Shown here in pieces: positions 32,841 through 41,551 of a stretch of DNA of 64,000 nucleotides. The DNA is taken from NCBI RefSeq assembly GCF_900167145.1, contig NZ_FUWG01000002.1, positions 186,001-250,000 of the forward strand, given 5' to 3'. How positions within the stretch are numbered: position 1 is the stretch's first letter; the number at the start of each line of letters is the position of its first letter. Origin of the DNA: Treponema porcinum. GTDB lineage: Bacteria > Spirochaetota > Spirochaetia > Treponematales > Treponemataceae. Both the position numbers and the translations under genes were made by a program. The notes under the pieces were generated by a model. The model did no database searches. It was not told the DNA's origin and saw nothing but the letters and a program-made list of their open reading frames with translations.

Positions 32841-32930
32841 CACGCTAAACTTTTTTACAAGTTTATGCCTTCCGTATGGAACGGCAAACACACAGAAATC
32901 TACGCAGTCCCTGGATTTCGGAGCATTTCT

Positions 32931-33494
32931 ATGAAAAGCACACGCTTCTCTTTTGGCAGCGCCGCCACATTCTTAGGCGCACTTTTAATTGTTGTATCAT
33001 TATCATTCTCTCTTGCATCTTGTAAAACGGCGGATGATGATAATCCCCTTCCGCAAGGAGTTGAAGAACTTTCTTCAGACAGTCCGCTCATCGGAAAATG
33101 GAAAGATATTTATGATAGTTATAATACTTACGGTACTTATGACACACAAATATCAACATCATTTATTGAAACATCTAGTTATGACAAACACGAGGGTCAA
33201 ATCTATATAGGAAAAATTGATGATTATTCCGGATATATTTATTATCAACTTTCAACAAATATCACAGGCTACGATAATTCAAATCAACCTTATACAATTG
33301 AATGCAAAGGTAAATGGTCTGCTGTTGCATATTCCAATTTGAAATCAACATCTGTTAATATGTGTGACGCATATAATTCCCAATCAAAATATGATTTTCA
33401 GAATTCTTTAGAAGAATGCATATCTTTATACACTATTGACAACGGATATTTTGGAAGTCTATCTACAACAGAATTTTCAAAAATTTCCGACTGA
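32931..33494 (+). CDS. Lipoprotein of unknown function in the cobalamin-regulated operon
   Basis: I chose the ATG at 32931 because GGAG lies 7 nt upstream and the protein then starts with a lipoprotein signal peptide ending in the lipobox 'LASC' (Cys near residue 33). The mature part of ~155 residues is rich in Tyr, Ser and Asn. It seems to be a beta-sheet domain ('SPLIGKWKDIYDSY', 'IYIGKIDDYSGYIYYQLS', 'IECKGKWSAVAYSNLKSTSVN'), somewhat like lipocalin-type 'GKW' proteins. No family is recognised. It overlaps the receptor start (TGATG) and lies under the cobalamin riboswitch, so it could be a surface or periplasmic partner in B12 uptake (inference). Confidence 0.75.
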   Translation: MKSTRFSFGSAATFLGALLIVVSLSFSLASCKTADDDNPLPQGVEELSSDSPLIGKWKDIYDSYNTYGTYDTQISTSFIETSSYDKHEGQIYIGKIDDYSGYIYYQLSTNITGYDNSNQPYTIECKGKWSAVAYSNLKSTSVNMCDAYNSQSKYDFQNSLEECISLYTIDNGYFGSLSTTEFSKISD

Positions 33495-35452
33495 TGAAAC
33501 TTTCTTCACAAAAAGTGGGCATAATTTTTCTGTCCGCTTTTCTTTTTTCTACTTCCGCAATCTCCCAGAATAACGATGTTTCTATAAATAGAAACATGCG
33601 CCAGCCGCAAGCTTTTTCATCATCAGATGATACCCAAGACGAAACAACAGAGCCGCCCGAAAATCCTAAAGTCTCTTTACCGCACCTGTACACCTACATC
33701 AATTCCGGCATCGTTGAACAGCGGCAGTCGTACACACGTGAAGAGATTGAACGTACAAATGCAGAAAGCATTACTTCGTTTTTTCAGGCGGCAGGAATTC
33801 AAATTCTTTCGTACGGCGCATACGGTCTGGAGTCAAAACCGTCCGTCCGTGGATTTACAGATGAAACAGTCCGCATCGTCATAGACGGAATTTGCGTAAA
33901 CAACGCCCAGTACGGAACGTTCGATTTTTCCACAATAAACACCGCAGACATAGAAAAAATTGAAATCGTAAAAGGCGGATTTACCGAGCAGGTTTCGGAC
34001 GAAGGAGCTGTAGGCGGCGCTATTTATATCACCACCAAAAAACAGACGCTCGGACATCATTTTTCGGCAGACTCATCGGTAAAAACTTTTTTCAATAAAA
34101 ATTCTCCGTTCGACACATTCTGCCAGAAATTCGGCTACAGCGGACAGATTTCAGAAAATACGTTCCTCAAAACAAACATAAAAGGAACGGCGGCGCAGAA
34201 TAAATATCCGTTCATCAACTATAAAAACAAAACGTCCGTCCGCGAACATTCATCAGTATATGACGGAAACAGCGACATAAAACTTTCGCACTTTTTTGGA
34301 AACGGAAACAACTGGAATATCGGAAATTCAACGTATGCCGCCCGTAAAGAAATTCCAGGTCCTGAAACTTCCCTTACAACAGGAATTCAAAAAGACTTTG
34401 ACAACAACCTTTCTTTTAACGTTTCCTTTCCGTCCATAAATCAGTCACTTAAACTGGACGGAAATGCCGCCTGGCTCTCAAACACAAGGTTCTACGAGGA
34501 ACAAACGGAAAGCCGCCACTACGTAAACAGTTTCATTCTTTCTTCCGCCGCAGACTTTTATAAATACGAACGTTTCCAGCAGGCGGCTGGAATTACGCTG
34601 AATGTAACGCATTTAAATTCCACGGACGATGGAATTCATACTCTTTTTTCGGGAACATTCAAAGAAACAAGCAGATTTTTTCTGAACGATATTTTTTCTG
34701 TTACAGTTCCGCTTTCAATTAAATTCAGCGGAAAAAACATCGCATTCATTCCAAAGCTGGGAATACGCGCATCTTTCAAATATGCAGCCATTATGCTGAA
34801 CGGCTACCGTATGGTTCAGTTTCCAAATATGGACGATTTATACTGGGGAGATTCTTCCTACGCCTGCGGCAACCCGGATTTAACGCCGGAATACGGATGG
34901 GGCGCAGAATGTACGGTAAATGCTCACAATATATTCATTCCGTTTTCAATCTGCGTTTTTACGAATTATTACACAAATAAAATACAGTGGTCATCAAATT
35001 CTTCCGGAAAATGGATGCCGCAGAATGTTGCCTCCGCCTTTTATCTTGGACTTGACGTATCGTTTGAAAAAACATTTTTCTCTGTTCTTACCGTAAAAGG
35101 CAATGTCGAATATCTGCATAATCAGCTTCTGGATAAATCAAACAAACTTACATACGGAAACCGCATAATGTGGACTCCGGATTTTGTCGGATCTCTTATA
35201 GTTTCGCTGAATGCAAAATATGTTTTCATCTCCGTAGAATCAAATTATGTAGGGAAAAAATATATTTCCAATCTAAATACATCATACACAGACCCGTACT
35301 TTTTGCTTAATTCCTCAATGGAATTTCAATTCTGGGAACACATAAAACCTTACATAAGAATTGAAAACATACTTGATGCAGATTACGAGGCTGTTCCAGA
35401 CTACCCTATGCCCGGAATTTCCGCATCGGCCGGAATAAAATGTACTTTCTGA
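33494..35452 (+). CDS. TonB-dependent outer membrane receptor, probably for cobalamin
   Basis: The 652-residue protein has a signal peptide (cut near 'STSAISQ') and a plug domain with 'PSVRGFTDETVRIVIDGICVNNAQYG' and 'ADIEKIEIVKGG', typical of BtuB/FepA-type receptors. A beta barrel follows and ends in an aromatic-terminated strand ('PGISASAGIKCTF'), with the usual late 'RIENILDADYEAVPDYPMPG'. The cobalamin riboswitch upstream points to B12 or another corrinoid as the ligand. Its start overlaps the lipoprotein stop. No TonB, ExbB, ExbD or BtuCDF genes are in view. Confidence 0.88.
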   Translation: MKLSSQKVGIIFLSAFLFSTSAISQNNDVSINRNMRQPQAFSSSDDTQDETTEPPENPKVSLPHLYTYINSGIVEQRQSYTREEIERTNAESITSFFQAAGIQILSYGAYGLESKPSVRGFTDETVRIVIDGICVNNAQYGTFDFSTINTADIEKIEIVKGGFTEQVSDEGAVGGAIYITTKKQTLGHHFSADSSVKTFFNKNSPFDTFCQKFGYSGQISENTFLKTNIKGTAAQNKYPFINYKNKTSVREHSSVYDGNSDIKLSHFFGNGNNWNIGNSTYAARKEIPGPETSLTTGIQKDFDNNLSFNVSFPSINQSLKLDGNAAWLSNTRFYEEQTESRHYVNSFILSSAADFYKYERFQQAAGITLNVTHLNSTDDGIHTLFSGTFKETSRFFLNDIFSVTVPLSIKFSGKNIAFIPKLGIRASFKYAAIMLNGYRMVQFPNMDDLYWGDSSYACGNPDLTPEYGWGAECTVNAHNIFIPFSICVFTNYYTNKIQWSSNSSGKWMPQNVASAFYLGLDVSFEKTFFSVLTVKGNVEYLHNQLLDKSNKLTYGNRIMWTPDFVGSLIVSLNAKYVFISVESNYVGKKYISNLNTSYTDPYFLLNSSMEFQFWEHIKPYIRIENILDADYEAVPDYPMPGISASAGIKCTF

Positions 35453-35483
35453 TTTTCAGACAAATAATTCCCAAGGTAAAAAC

Positions 35484-35804
35484 TTATTTCATTTTAAGTG
35501 AAAAAATAATAAGCGAAAAACTTATTATGAGAATAATTACATACAGCAATGCAAAAAACGGAAAAACAGACGGAAAGAATTTTGCAATAATACCGCAGAA
35601 AACAGTAAAAGCGCCTATTCCCATAGAAACAGAACCGCATAATTTTCCTGCCTTTACAAGATGTCTTGATTTTTTTACATCTTCAACAGACTGTGATAAT
35701 TTTTTCAAATAACCGTCTGACATAAAGAAAAGTCCTGTGGCAATAAAAACAATTCCGAATATTATAAAAAAAATCATAATTAAAAGAGTTTTTGTACTGT
35801 CCAT
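35484..35804 (-). CDS. Small membrane protein of unknown function
   Basis: The 106-residue protein has three hydrophobic stretches (residues ~5-28, ~55-75 and ~79-102). Between the first two lies a polar loop ('DGYLKKLSQSVEDVKKSRHLVKAGKLCG') that resembles the DUF3784 group of small Firmicutes/spirochaete membrane proteins, though I cannot confirm that. The SD is weak. It converges on the receptor gene and borders the origin region. Overlapping plus-strand frames are shadows. Confidence 0.6.
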   Translation of the reverse strand: MDSTKTLLIMIFFIIFGIVFIATGLFFMSDGYLKKLSQSVEDVKKSRHLVKAGKLCGSVSMGIGAFTVFCGIIAKFFPSVFPFFALLYVIILIISFSLIIFSLKMK

Positions 35805-36163
35805 AATTTTTTATCGGAACTTTATTTAATGAACTTTAAAAATCAAAAACTGACAAAAACGCTGCTTCGGTAAAATCAAACGTATTAAGTCAGCGCGCAG
35901 AAAAATAATTACATCCAGAAATAAATATTTCCGCACGAATAAAAAAGACGTTTTTAACTAACAGTGCTGACGATGCATTACGGCAAAATATAAAAACAAC
36001 CGTTCGTTTGTTAAAATAAACTATTCTTAATCAACACCCAGAATAAAGCACAGAAGAAATATTTACAGTTTCGAAGAATTTAGCTTATCCGCAAAAATAA
36101 CATTCATTCGTTAATTATTTTTATCATCTTCCATTTTGAAACGACTGATGATAATTTCAATAA

Positions 36164-36179
36164 TGTTTCACGAGAAACT
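36164..36179. promoter_or_regulatory. parS-like site 1
   Basis: TGTTTCACGAGAAACT: matches the parS consensus TGTTNCACGTGAAACA except at the central T (CGAG) and the last base. Confidence 0.55.
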
Positions 36180-36184
36180 TTTTA

Positions 36185-36217
36185 GTTATCCACATTTAGT
36201 TAACAATTTGTGGATAA
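36185..36217. promoter_or_regulatory. Inverted DnaA-box pair 1
   Basis: TTATCCACA (36186-36194) and TGTGGATAA (36209-36217) are both perfect consensus boxes in opposite orientation with GTTAAC in between. The 33 bases are identical to 36677-36709. Confidence 0.85.
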
Positions 36218-36222
36218 ACTGA

Positions 36223-36238
36223 TGTTTCACGTGGAACA
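36223..36238. promoter_or_regulatory. parS-like site 2, perfect
   Basis: TGTTTCACGTGGAACA: read on the other strand this is TGTTCCACGTGAAACA, a full match to the parS consensus. It lies 5 bases after DnaA-box pair 1. Confidence 0.85.
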
Positions 36239-36360
36239 ATAAAGCAGATTTACATGAAAACAAACTACCTTTATTCTTTAACTTATTTTTGATGAATAAA
36301 AAAAATAATCAGACGAATTATATTTTCATCTTAAATAAAATTGTTGTAAGAACCATAGAT

Positions 36361-36376
36361 TGTTTCACGAGAAACA
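36361..36376. promoter_or_regulatory. parS-like site 3
   Basis: TGTTTCACGAGAAACA: one deviation from the consensus, in the central CGTG (CGAG). Confidence 0.6.
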
Positions 36377-36431
36377 TTATTACTCAAACCTTATACAGCA
36401 AATAAAAATCAGTCATAAAATCTGCATATAA

Positions 36432-36447
36432 CGTTTCACGTGGAACA
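36432..36447. promoter_or_regulatory. parS-like site 4
   Basis: CGTTTCACGTGGAACA: one deviation, at the first base. Confidence 0.75.
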
Positions 36448-36638
36448 TTTAATAATTAAAAAAGCTTCAATGATTTTCTAATCAAATAACTGCTAATGTG
36501 CAGTTACTTTTTCTGAAATATAAAATTTCCTGTACGATATAATTTATAAAATCCACCGGGTAAAAATTTTAGAATAGTTACTGCCTTTCCATAAAAACTG
36601 CTCATCCGCAAGAATAAAAAAATCACTATAGAACAATA

Positions 36639-36654
36639 TATTCCACGTGAAACA
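36639..36654. promoter_or_regulatory. parS-like site 5
   Basis: TATTCCACGTGAAACA: one deviation, at the second base. It lies 22 bases before DnaA-box pair 2. Confidence 0.75.
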
Positions 36655-36676
36655 AATATAAAAACAACTGTATAAA

Positions 36677-36709
36677 GTTATCCACATTTAGTTAACAATT
36701 TGTGGATAA
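36677..36709. promoter_or_regulatory. Inverted DnaA-box pair 2
   Basis: TTATCCACA (36678-36686) and TGTGGATAA (36701-36709) in inverted orientation, identical to pair 1 over 33 bases. The symmetry here extends further out (AAAG before, CTTT after). Confidence 0.85.
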
Positions 36710-36744
36710 CTTTATAAAAGCAAAAAATTTTATTTTATTAAAAT

Positions 36745-36760
36745 AGTTTCACGTGGAACT
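36745..36760. promoter_or_regulatory. parS-like site 6
   Basis: AGTTTCACGTGGAACT: perfect core with both outermost bases changed in a symmetric way. Confidence 0.65.
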
Positions 36761-36776
36761 TCTCGTTAAAAAGAAA

Positions 36777-36802
36777 GACCAGTCAATAAAAATTGACTGG
36801 TC
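36777..36802 (-). terminator. Intrinsic terminator of gyrBA
   Basis: GACCAGTCAAT pairs perfectly with ATTGACTGGTC around AAAA, and the minus strand continues TTTCTTTTTAACG. It lies about 150 bases beyond the gyrA stop. Confidence 0.75.
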
Positions 36803-36956
36803 CTGCCTGATGATGTATTTATTTTTCCCGGCTGAAAATAATTCAGCTTCCCACTTCTAAAAGTATAATAGAATAAATTTTTTTTGTCATCATATTTATA
36901 GATAAAAATGCATAATATTTCATTTTATTTATTTCTATATATTATAACAAATTAAA

Positions 36957-39437
36957 CTATTCTTTATTATCTTCTCCCGGAACTTTATCAATTCCTACGA
37001 GGAAATCAGGTTCAGAAACTTTTACTACCTTTACGCCCGTAGAGCCAGTTCCCTGCTGATTTATTGTATTTGCCAGAACGCGCAGTGTCTTACCCTGGCT
37101 TGTCATACATACAACTTCATCGTCGTCCTTTACAGTAAGAAGTCCGATAATTTCGCCGCGTTCTTCAGTTTTTCCAAAAATCTTCTGTCCACCTGTTCCA
37201 CGTCCGTGAGGATTAAAATCCTCAAACCTTACGCGCTTACCGTATCCTTTTTCAGTAAGAAGAAGTATAGTTTCTCCTTCCTTTACCTGAATTGCTCCTG
37301 AAATTTCATCACCTTCAGAAAGTTTCATTCCGCGGATACCGCAGCTGGCTCTTCCCATTTCACGGACAGTATTCTCGCTGAAACGAAGCGCCTTTCCGCG
37401 TCGCGTAACAAGAAGTACCTCAGATTTTCCGTCTGTAGGAATTGCACTGATAAGTTTATCGCCGTTCTTAAGCTTCAATCCGATAATGCCGCGAGTCTTT
37501 GCATTTGCAAATTCACTTGTCTGAACTTTTTTTACAATACCGTTTGAAGTAGTCATAAACAGATACTGTGTATCGCTGAATTCTCGCAAGGTAACGACAG
37601 TCGTAATTTCTTCGTCAGCACCAATAGCAATCATACTCTTTATGTGAGTTCCGCGGCTGTTCTTGGAAGACTCTGGTATTTCGTGAACTTTTATCCAGTA
37701 TGCCCTTCCGGCATTTGTTACGAACAGAATATAATCGTGGGTAGAACCGATGAACAGCTGGCTGATGTAATCGTCTTCAAGAAGGGCTGTACTGTTGCTG
37801 CCTGTTCCTCCCCTACCCTGTTTTTTATATGCAGAAACAGAAACACGTTTCATATAACCAAGTTTAGAAATCATAACAACCATGTCTTCTTCCTTAATCA
37901 TATCTTCAACGTTTATTTCTTCTACTTCATCGGCAACGATGTCTGTTCTTCTGTCATCGCCGTATTTTTCTGCCATTTCATTTGTTTCTTTCTTAATAAG
38001 GTCAAGAATTTTCTCGTGATGTTCAAGCAAATCTTTCAGATAATCAATATATGCCTGAAGCTCACGGATTTCTTTCTGCAAATCTTCAATCTGCAAATGA
38101 GTAAGCCGTTTAAGCTGCATATCAACTATTGCCTGAGCCTGTTCATCATCAAAAGAAAAACGGGCTTCAAGCTGATTTTTTGCATCTTCTGTATCACGGC
38201 TTGCTTTTATAATCTTTATGACTTCGTCAATATTATTGATTGCAGTAATAAGAGCTTCAAGAATATGCATTCTGTGCTGTGCAATTTTTAAATCATACTG
38301 CGTTCTTCGGGTAATGACTTCATCACGATGAGAGACAAAATACTGAATTAACTGTTTTAGGGTAAGGACTTCCGGTTTAAGATAGCGCATTCCGTTGTCT
38401 TTCTTAACAGGAACAAGAGCAAGATTGATGACGCCGAAATTTGACTGCAAGTCTGTCTTTGCAAAAAGCTGGTTCAGTACAAGTTTTGTTATTGCACCTT
38501 TTTTCAAATCGACTACAAGACGCATTCCGGAACGGTCAGATGATTCATCATTTGCATTTACAATTCCGTCAATCTGCTTGTCACGGATAAGTTCTTTTAT
38601 ACGGCGGATAATATTAGTTGTATTAACTCCGTACGGAACTTCCGTAAAAACAATGGACTCACGACCGTGCTTGTCTGTTTCAATGGAAAATTTTGAACGT
38701 ATGGTTATTTTTCCGCGTCCGGTAGAATAAGCTTTTTTTATTCCGTCCTTTCCATAGATTATTCCGCCTGTCGGAAAATCAGGACCTTTTATGTGAGTCA
38801 TCAGCTGTTCTATGGAAATATCATTATTTTCAATATATGCACAGATTGCAGCAGAAACTTCACGAAGGTTATGAGTCGGCATATTTGTAGCCATTCCGAC
38901 TGCAATACCTGTTGTTCCGTTACAAAGCAGGAAAGGAAATTTTGAAGGAAGAACAGAAGGTTCTTTTGTGCTGTCATCAAAGTTAGGAATCATATCAACT
39001 GTTTCCTTACTGATGTCAGCAACCATTTCTTCCGTAATCTTAGACATTTTTGCTTCGGTATAACGGTATGCAGCCGGAGGGTCACCTGCAATCGTACCGA
39101 AGTTTCCCTGCGGAGTAACCGTCGTATATCTCTGCGAAAAATCCTGTCCAAGACGGACAAGTGCATCGTAAACAGAAGCATCTCCGTGAGGATGATAATG
39201 TCCTAAAACTTCACCTACAATCGTAGCACATTTTTTTGTTTTTCCGCTGGATGCAAGATGAAGAGTATCCATTGCATACATAATTCTTCGGTGAACAGGT
39301 TTAAGTCCGTCGCGGACATCAGGCAAAGCACGCTGAACAATTACGGACATTGAATAGTCAATGTATGCCTGTTTTACTTCATCTTCAATTGATATTTTTA
39401 TTACTTTTCCACCTTCTGGTGTTGTTATTTCTTCCAT
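36957..39437 (-). CDS. gyrA: DNA gyrase subunit A
   Basis: The 826-residue protein has the winged-helix/tower domain with catalytic Tyr126 in 'AAYRYTEAKM', and a C-terminal six-bladed pinwheel that includes the GyrA box as 'KQGRGGTGS'. That box is diagnostic for gyrase rather than topoisomerase IV. It cuts and rejoins DNA with GyrB to introduce negative supercoils. In the quinolone-determining region the sequence is 'HPHGDASVYDALVR': the position of E. coli Ser83 is Ala87 here, while the Asp at E. coli 87 is kept. It lies 24 nt after gyrB on the same strand. Confidence 0.97.
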   Translation of the reverse strand: MEEITTPEGGKVIKISIEDEVKQAYIDYSMSVIVQRALPDVRDGLKPVHRRIMYAMDTLHLASSGKTKKCATIVGEVLGHYHPHGDASVYDALVRLGQDFSQRYTTVTPQGNFGTIAGDPPAAYRYTEAKMSKITEEMVADISKETVDMIPNFDDSTKEPSVLPSKFPFLLCNGTTGIAVGMATNMPTHNLREVSAAICAYIENNDISIEQLMTHIKGPDFPTGGIIYGKDGIKKAYSTGRGKITIRSKFSIETDKHGRESIVFTEVPYGVNTTNIIRRIKELIRDKQIDGIVNANDESSDRSGMRLVVDLKKGAITKLVLNQLFAKTDLQSNFGVINLALVPVKKDNGMRYLKPEVLTLKQLIQYFVSHRDEVITRRTQYDLKIAQHRMHILEALITAINNIDEVIKIIKASRDTEDAKNQLEARFSFDDEQAQAIVDMQLKRLTHLQIEDLQKEIRELQAYIDYLKDLLEHHEKILDLIKKETNEMAEKYGDDRRTDIVADEVEEINVEDMIKEEDMVVMISKLGYMKRVSVSAYKKQGRGGTGSNSTALLEDDYISQLFIGSTHDYILFVTNAGRAYWIKVHEIPESSKNSRGTHIKSMIAIGADEEITTVVTLREFSDTQYLFMTTSNGIVKKVQTSEFANAKTRGIIGLKLKNGDKLISAIPTDGKSEVLLVTRRGKALRFSENTVREMGRASCGIRGMKLSEGDEISGAIQVKEGETILLLTEKGYGKRVRFEDFNPHGRGTGGQKIFGKTEERGEIIGLLTVKDDDEVVCMTSQGKTLRVLANTINQQGTGSTGVKVVKVSEPDFLVGIDKVPGEDNKE

Positions 39438-39461
39438 TTCTATTTTCCTGTTTTTCTACGG

Positions 39462-41381
39462 TTATATATCCAGATTAGCATAGCTTGAGTTTTCTTCAAT
39501 GAACCGACGGCGCGGCTCTACTTCTTCGCCCATACATACGCTGAAAATTTTATCTGCTGCAATTGCATCTGGAATTGTTACGACACGCATTTTCCGGCGC
39601 GCAGGATCCATTGTAGTTTCCCACAACTGTTTTCCGTCCATTTCACCAAGACCTTTGTAACGCTGAACGTCAGCCTTGTCTCTCTGTTCTCCCAGTGCTT
39701 CAAGTGCGGAATCTCGTTCTGCATCGCTATAACAGTAAACAGGCTCTTTTTTTCCAAGCTGTACTTTGAAAAGAGGAGGCATTGCAAGATAAACATAGCC
39801 TTTTTCAATTATTTGAGGCATATACCTGAAAAAGAAAGTCAGAAGAAGCGTACGGATATGAGAACCGTCTACATCGGCATCTGCCATAATGATAATTTTA
39901 TGATAACGCAGTTTTTCTATATTAAAATCTTTTCCAAAACCTGTTCCTAAAGAAGCAATTACAGGTTCAAGCTTGTCATTGTTCATTACTTTTTCAGGGC
40001 GGACTTTTTCAACATTGAGCATTTTTCCCCACAAAGGAAGAATTGCCTGAGTTTTTGGATCGCGTCCTTTTTTTGCAGAACCGCCTGCAGAATCTCCCTC
40101 TACGATATAAACTTCGCACATTTCAGGATTTTTTAAAGAACAATCCGCAAGTTTTTCCGGAAGCCCAAATCCGTCTGACATCGACTTTTTACGAGCGTTA
40201 TCCTTTGCCTTTCGGGCAGCAATACGCGCTTTTGCTTCATCCATTGCTTTTTTAAGGATAGATTCAAGAACATCAGGATTTTGTTCAAAGAAAATCGTAA
40301 GTTTTTCTTTTACAATCTGATCAACTATTGTACGAACTTCTGTATTGCCAAGTTTTTCTTTTGTCTGACCTTCAAATTCAGGTTCAGGAACTTTCATTGA
40401 AATAACAGCTGTAAGACCTGAGCGGACATCTTCGCCCATCAGCTTTTCGTCTTTCTCAAAACTTTTCTTGAGTTTTTCATTGGCATCAAGACTTTTATTC
40501 AAAACGTATGTCAGTGCATTTTTAAATCCGTCAAGATGAGTTCCACCGTCCCGTGTATTGATGTCATTAACGAAAGTATGGATATTTTCTGAATATGAAT
40601 TATTGTACTGAATTGAAATTTCTGTGATGACTTCGTCTTTTTCTTCATTTATGTAAATAGGTTCCGGCGGAACGACAGGCTTTCCTTCATTTAAATCCTT
40701 TACGAATTCGTTTATACCGCCTTCATATTTTAAAATTTCTTCCTTAGTATTTTCCAGGCGTTCATCCCTGAATTTTATAACTATTCCTTTATTCAAAAAG
40801 GCAAGTTCCCTAAGGCGAAGTTTTAAAACATCGTAATCATACGTTGTTGTTTCCGTAAAAATTGTTTTGTCTGCTTTCCAGCGTATAGTCGTTCCGTGTG
40901 CATCAGAATTTCCGATTTCTTCTACTTTTGTTTTTGGAACGCCTATTTCAAATTTCTGCCGGTAAATATGACCGTCACGGATTACGGTTGCTTCCATCCA
41001 GGTAGAAAGTGCATTTACGCAGGAAACGCCTACTCCGTGAAGACCTCCTGATACTTTATAAGAACCTTTGTCAAATTTTCCGCCGGCGTGAAGGCGCGTA
41101 AGAACAAGCTCAAGGGCGCTTACGTGTTCCGTAGGATGCATATCAACAGGAATTCCGCGTCCGTTATCTTCAACGCGTACAATATCGTCTTTTTCAAGTG
41201 CTACTGTAACAGTGTCGCAGTATCCTGCCATTGCTTCATCGATACTGTTATCTACAACTTCATAAACAAGATGATGAAGCCCTCTAGGACCTGTTGAGCC
41301 GATGTACATTCCCGGGCGTTTTCTAACAGCCTCTAATCCTTTTAATACCTGAATATTACCAGCATCATAAGTAGCAGACAT
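39462..41381 (-). CDS. gyrB: DNA gyrase subunit B
   Basis: The 639-residue length is normal for gram-positive-like/spirochaete GyrB without the enterobacterial insert. The GHKL ATPase is clear ('VVDNSIDEAMAGYC', 'VEDNGRGIPVD', 'GLHGVGVSCVNALS'), as is the transducer with 'DGGTHLDGFKNALT'. The TOPRIM domain follows ('YIVEGDSAGGSAKKGRD', 'IMADADVDGSHIRTLLLTFFFR'), and the C-terminus is 'QRYKGLGEMDGKQLWETTMDP'. It drives the ATP-dependent strand passage of gyrase. Divergent from dnaA across a 170-base spacer that probably carries both promoters. Confidence 0.97.
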   Translation of the reverse strand: MSATYDAGNIQVLKGLEAVRKRPGMYIGSTGPRGLHHLVYEVVDNSIDEAMAGYCDTVTVALEKDDIVRVEDNGRGIPVDMHPTEHVSALELVLTRLHAGGKFDKGSYKVSGGLHGVGVSCVNALSTWMEATVIRDGHIYRQKFEIGVPKTKVEEIGNSDAHGTTIRWKADKTIFTETTTYDYDVLKLRLRELAFLNKGIVIKFRDERLENTKEEILKYEGGINEFVKDLNEGKPVVPPEPIYINEEKDEVITEISIQYNNSYSENIHTFVNDINTRDGGTHLDGFKNALTYVLNKSLDANEKLKKSFEKDEKLMGEDVRSGLTAVISMKVPEPEFEGQTKEKLGNTEVRTIVDQIVKEKLTIFFEQNPDVLESILKKAMDEAKARIAARKAKDNARKKSMSDGFGLPEKLADCSLKNPEMCEVYIVEGDSAGGSAKKGRDPKTQAILPLWGKMLNVEKVRPEKVMNNDKLEPVIASLGTGFGKDFNIEKLRYHKIIIMADADVDGSHIRTLLLTFFFRYMPQIIEKGYVYLAMPPLFKVQLGKKEPVYCYSDAERDSALEALGEQRDKADVQRYKGLGEMDGKQLWETTMDPARRKMRVVTIPDAIAADKIFSVCMGEEVEPRRRFIEENSSYANLDI

Positions 41382-41551
41382 TTATTTATCCTTGATTTTT
41401 GTTCTATCATCCACCTGAAAACTATTTTGAAAATCATAGATTTGAAAAAACATATAATTTTAGGTGCTTTATATAGAAAATACTTGTAAAATTATTTTTT
41501 AAAGTATACTTATATTGAAAAAAAAAGTAAAGACTGTTTATAATTTGGGAT
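41382..41551. promoter_or_regulatory. Divergent gyrB/dnaA promoter spacer
   Basis: This spacer is very AT-rich, with no gene and no consensus DnaA box. It probably contains both outward promoters (several TATA-like hexamers, for example around 41505-41515 TATACTTATATT), but I cannot assign one firmly. Confidence 0.4.

Larger units (their letters stand above)
35805..36776. other. Probable replication origin (oriC) and parS region
   Basis: This ~970-base AT-rich spacer has no credible gene. It contains two identical 33-base DnaA-box inverted pairs, six parS-like sites, and A/T-rich stretches suited to unwinding (for example 36475-36560 and 36715-36750). It is flanked on the right by gyrA, gyrB and then dnaA, dnaN and recF. 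This position and content fit a bacterial oriC with centromere sites. The spacer upstream of dnaA itself (41382-41551) has no TTATCCACA box. Confidence 0.8.

Noticed and set aside
32618-32848. 76-codon open frame on the plus strand
   Set aside because: It coincides with the cobalamin riboswitch; the peptide has no domain and the conserved bases are explained by RNA structure.
35440-35712. 90-codon plus-strand frame after the receptor gene
   Set aside because: Overlaps the minus-strand small membrane protein, which has a better protein-like composition; no SD.
36164-36760. CRISPR-like repeat array
   Set aside because: The repeats are 16-base parS-like palindromes and DnaA boxes with irregular spacing; no spacer pattern or cas genes.
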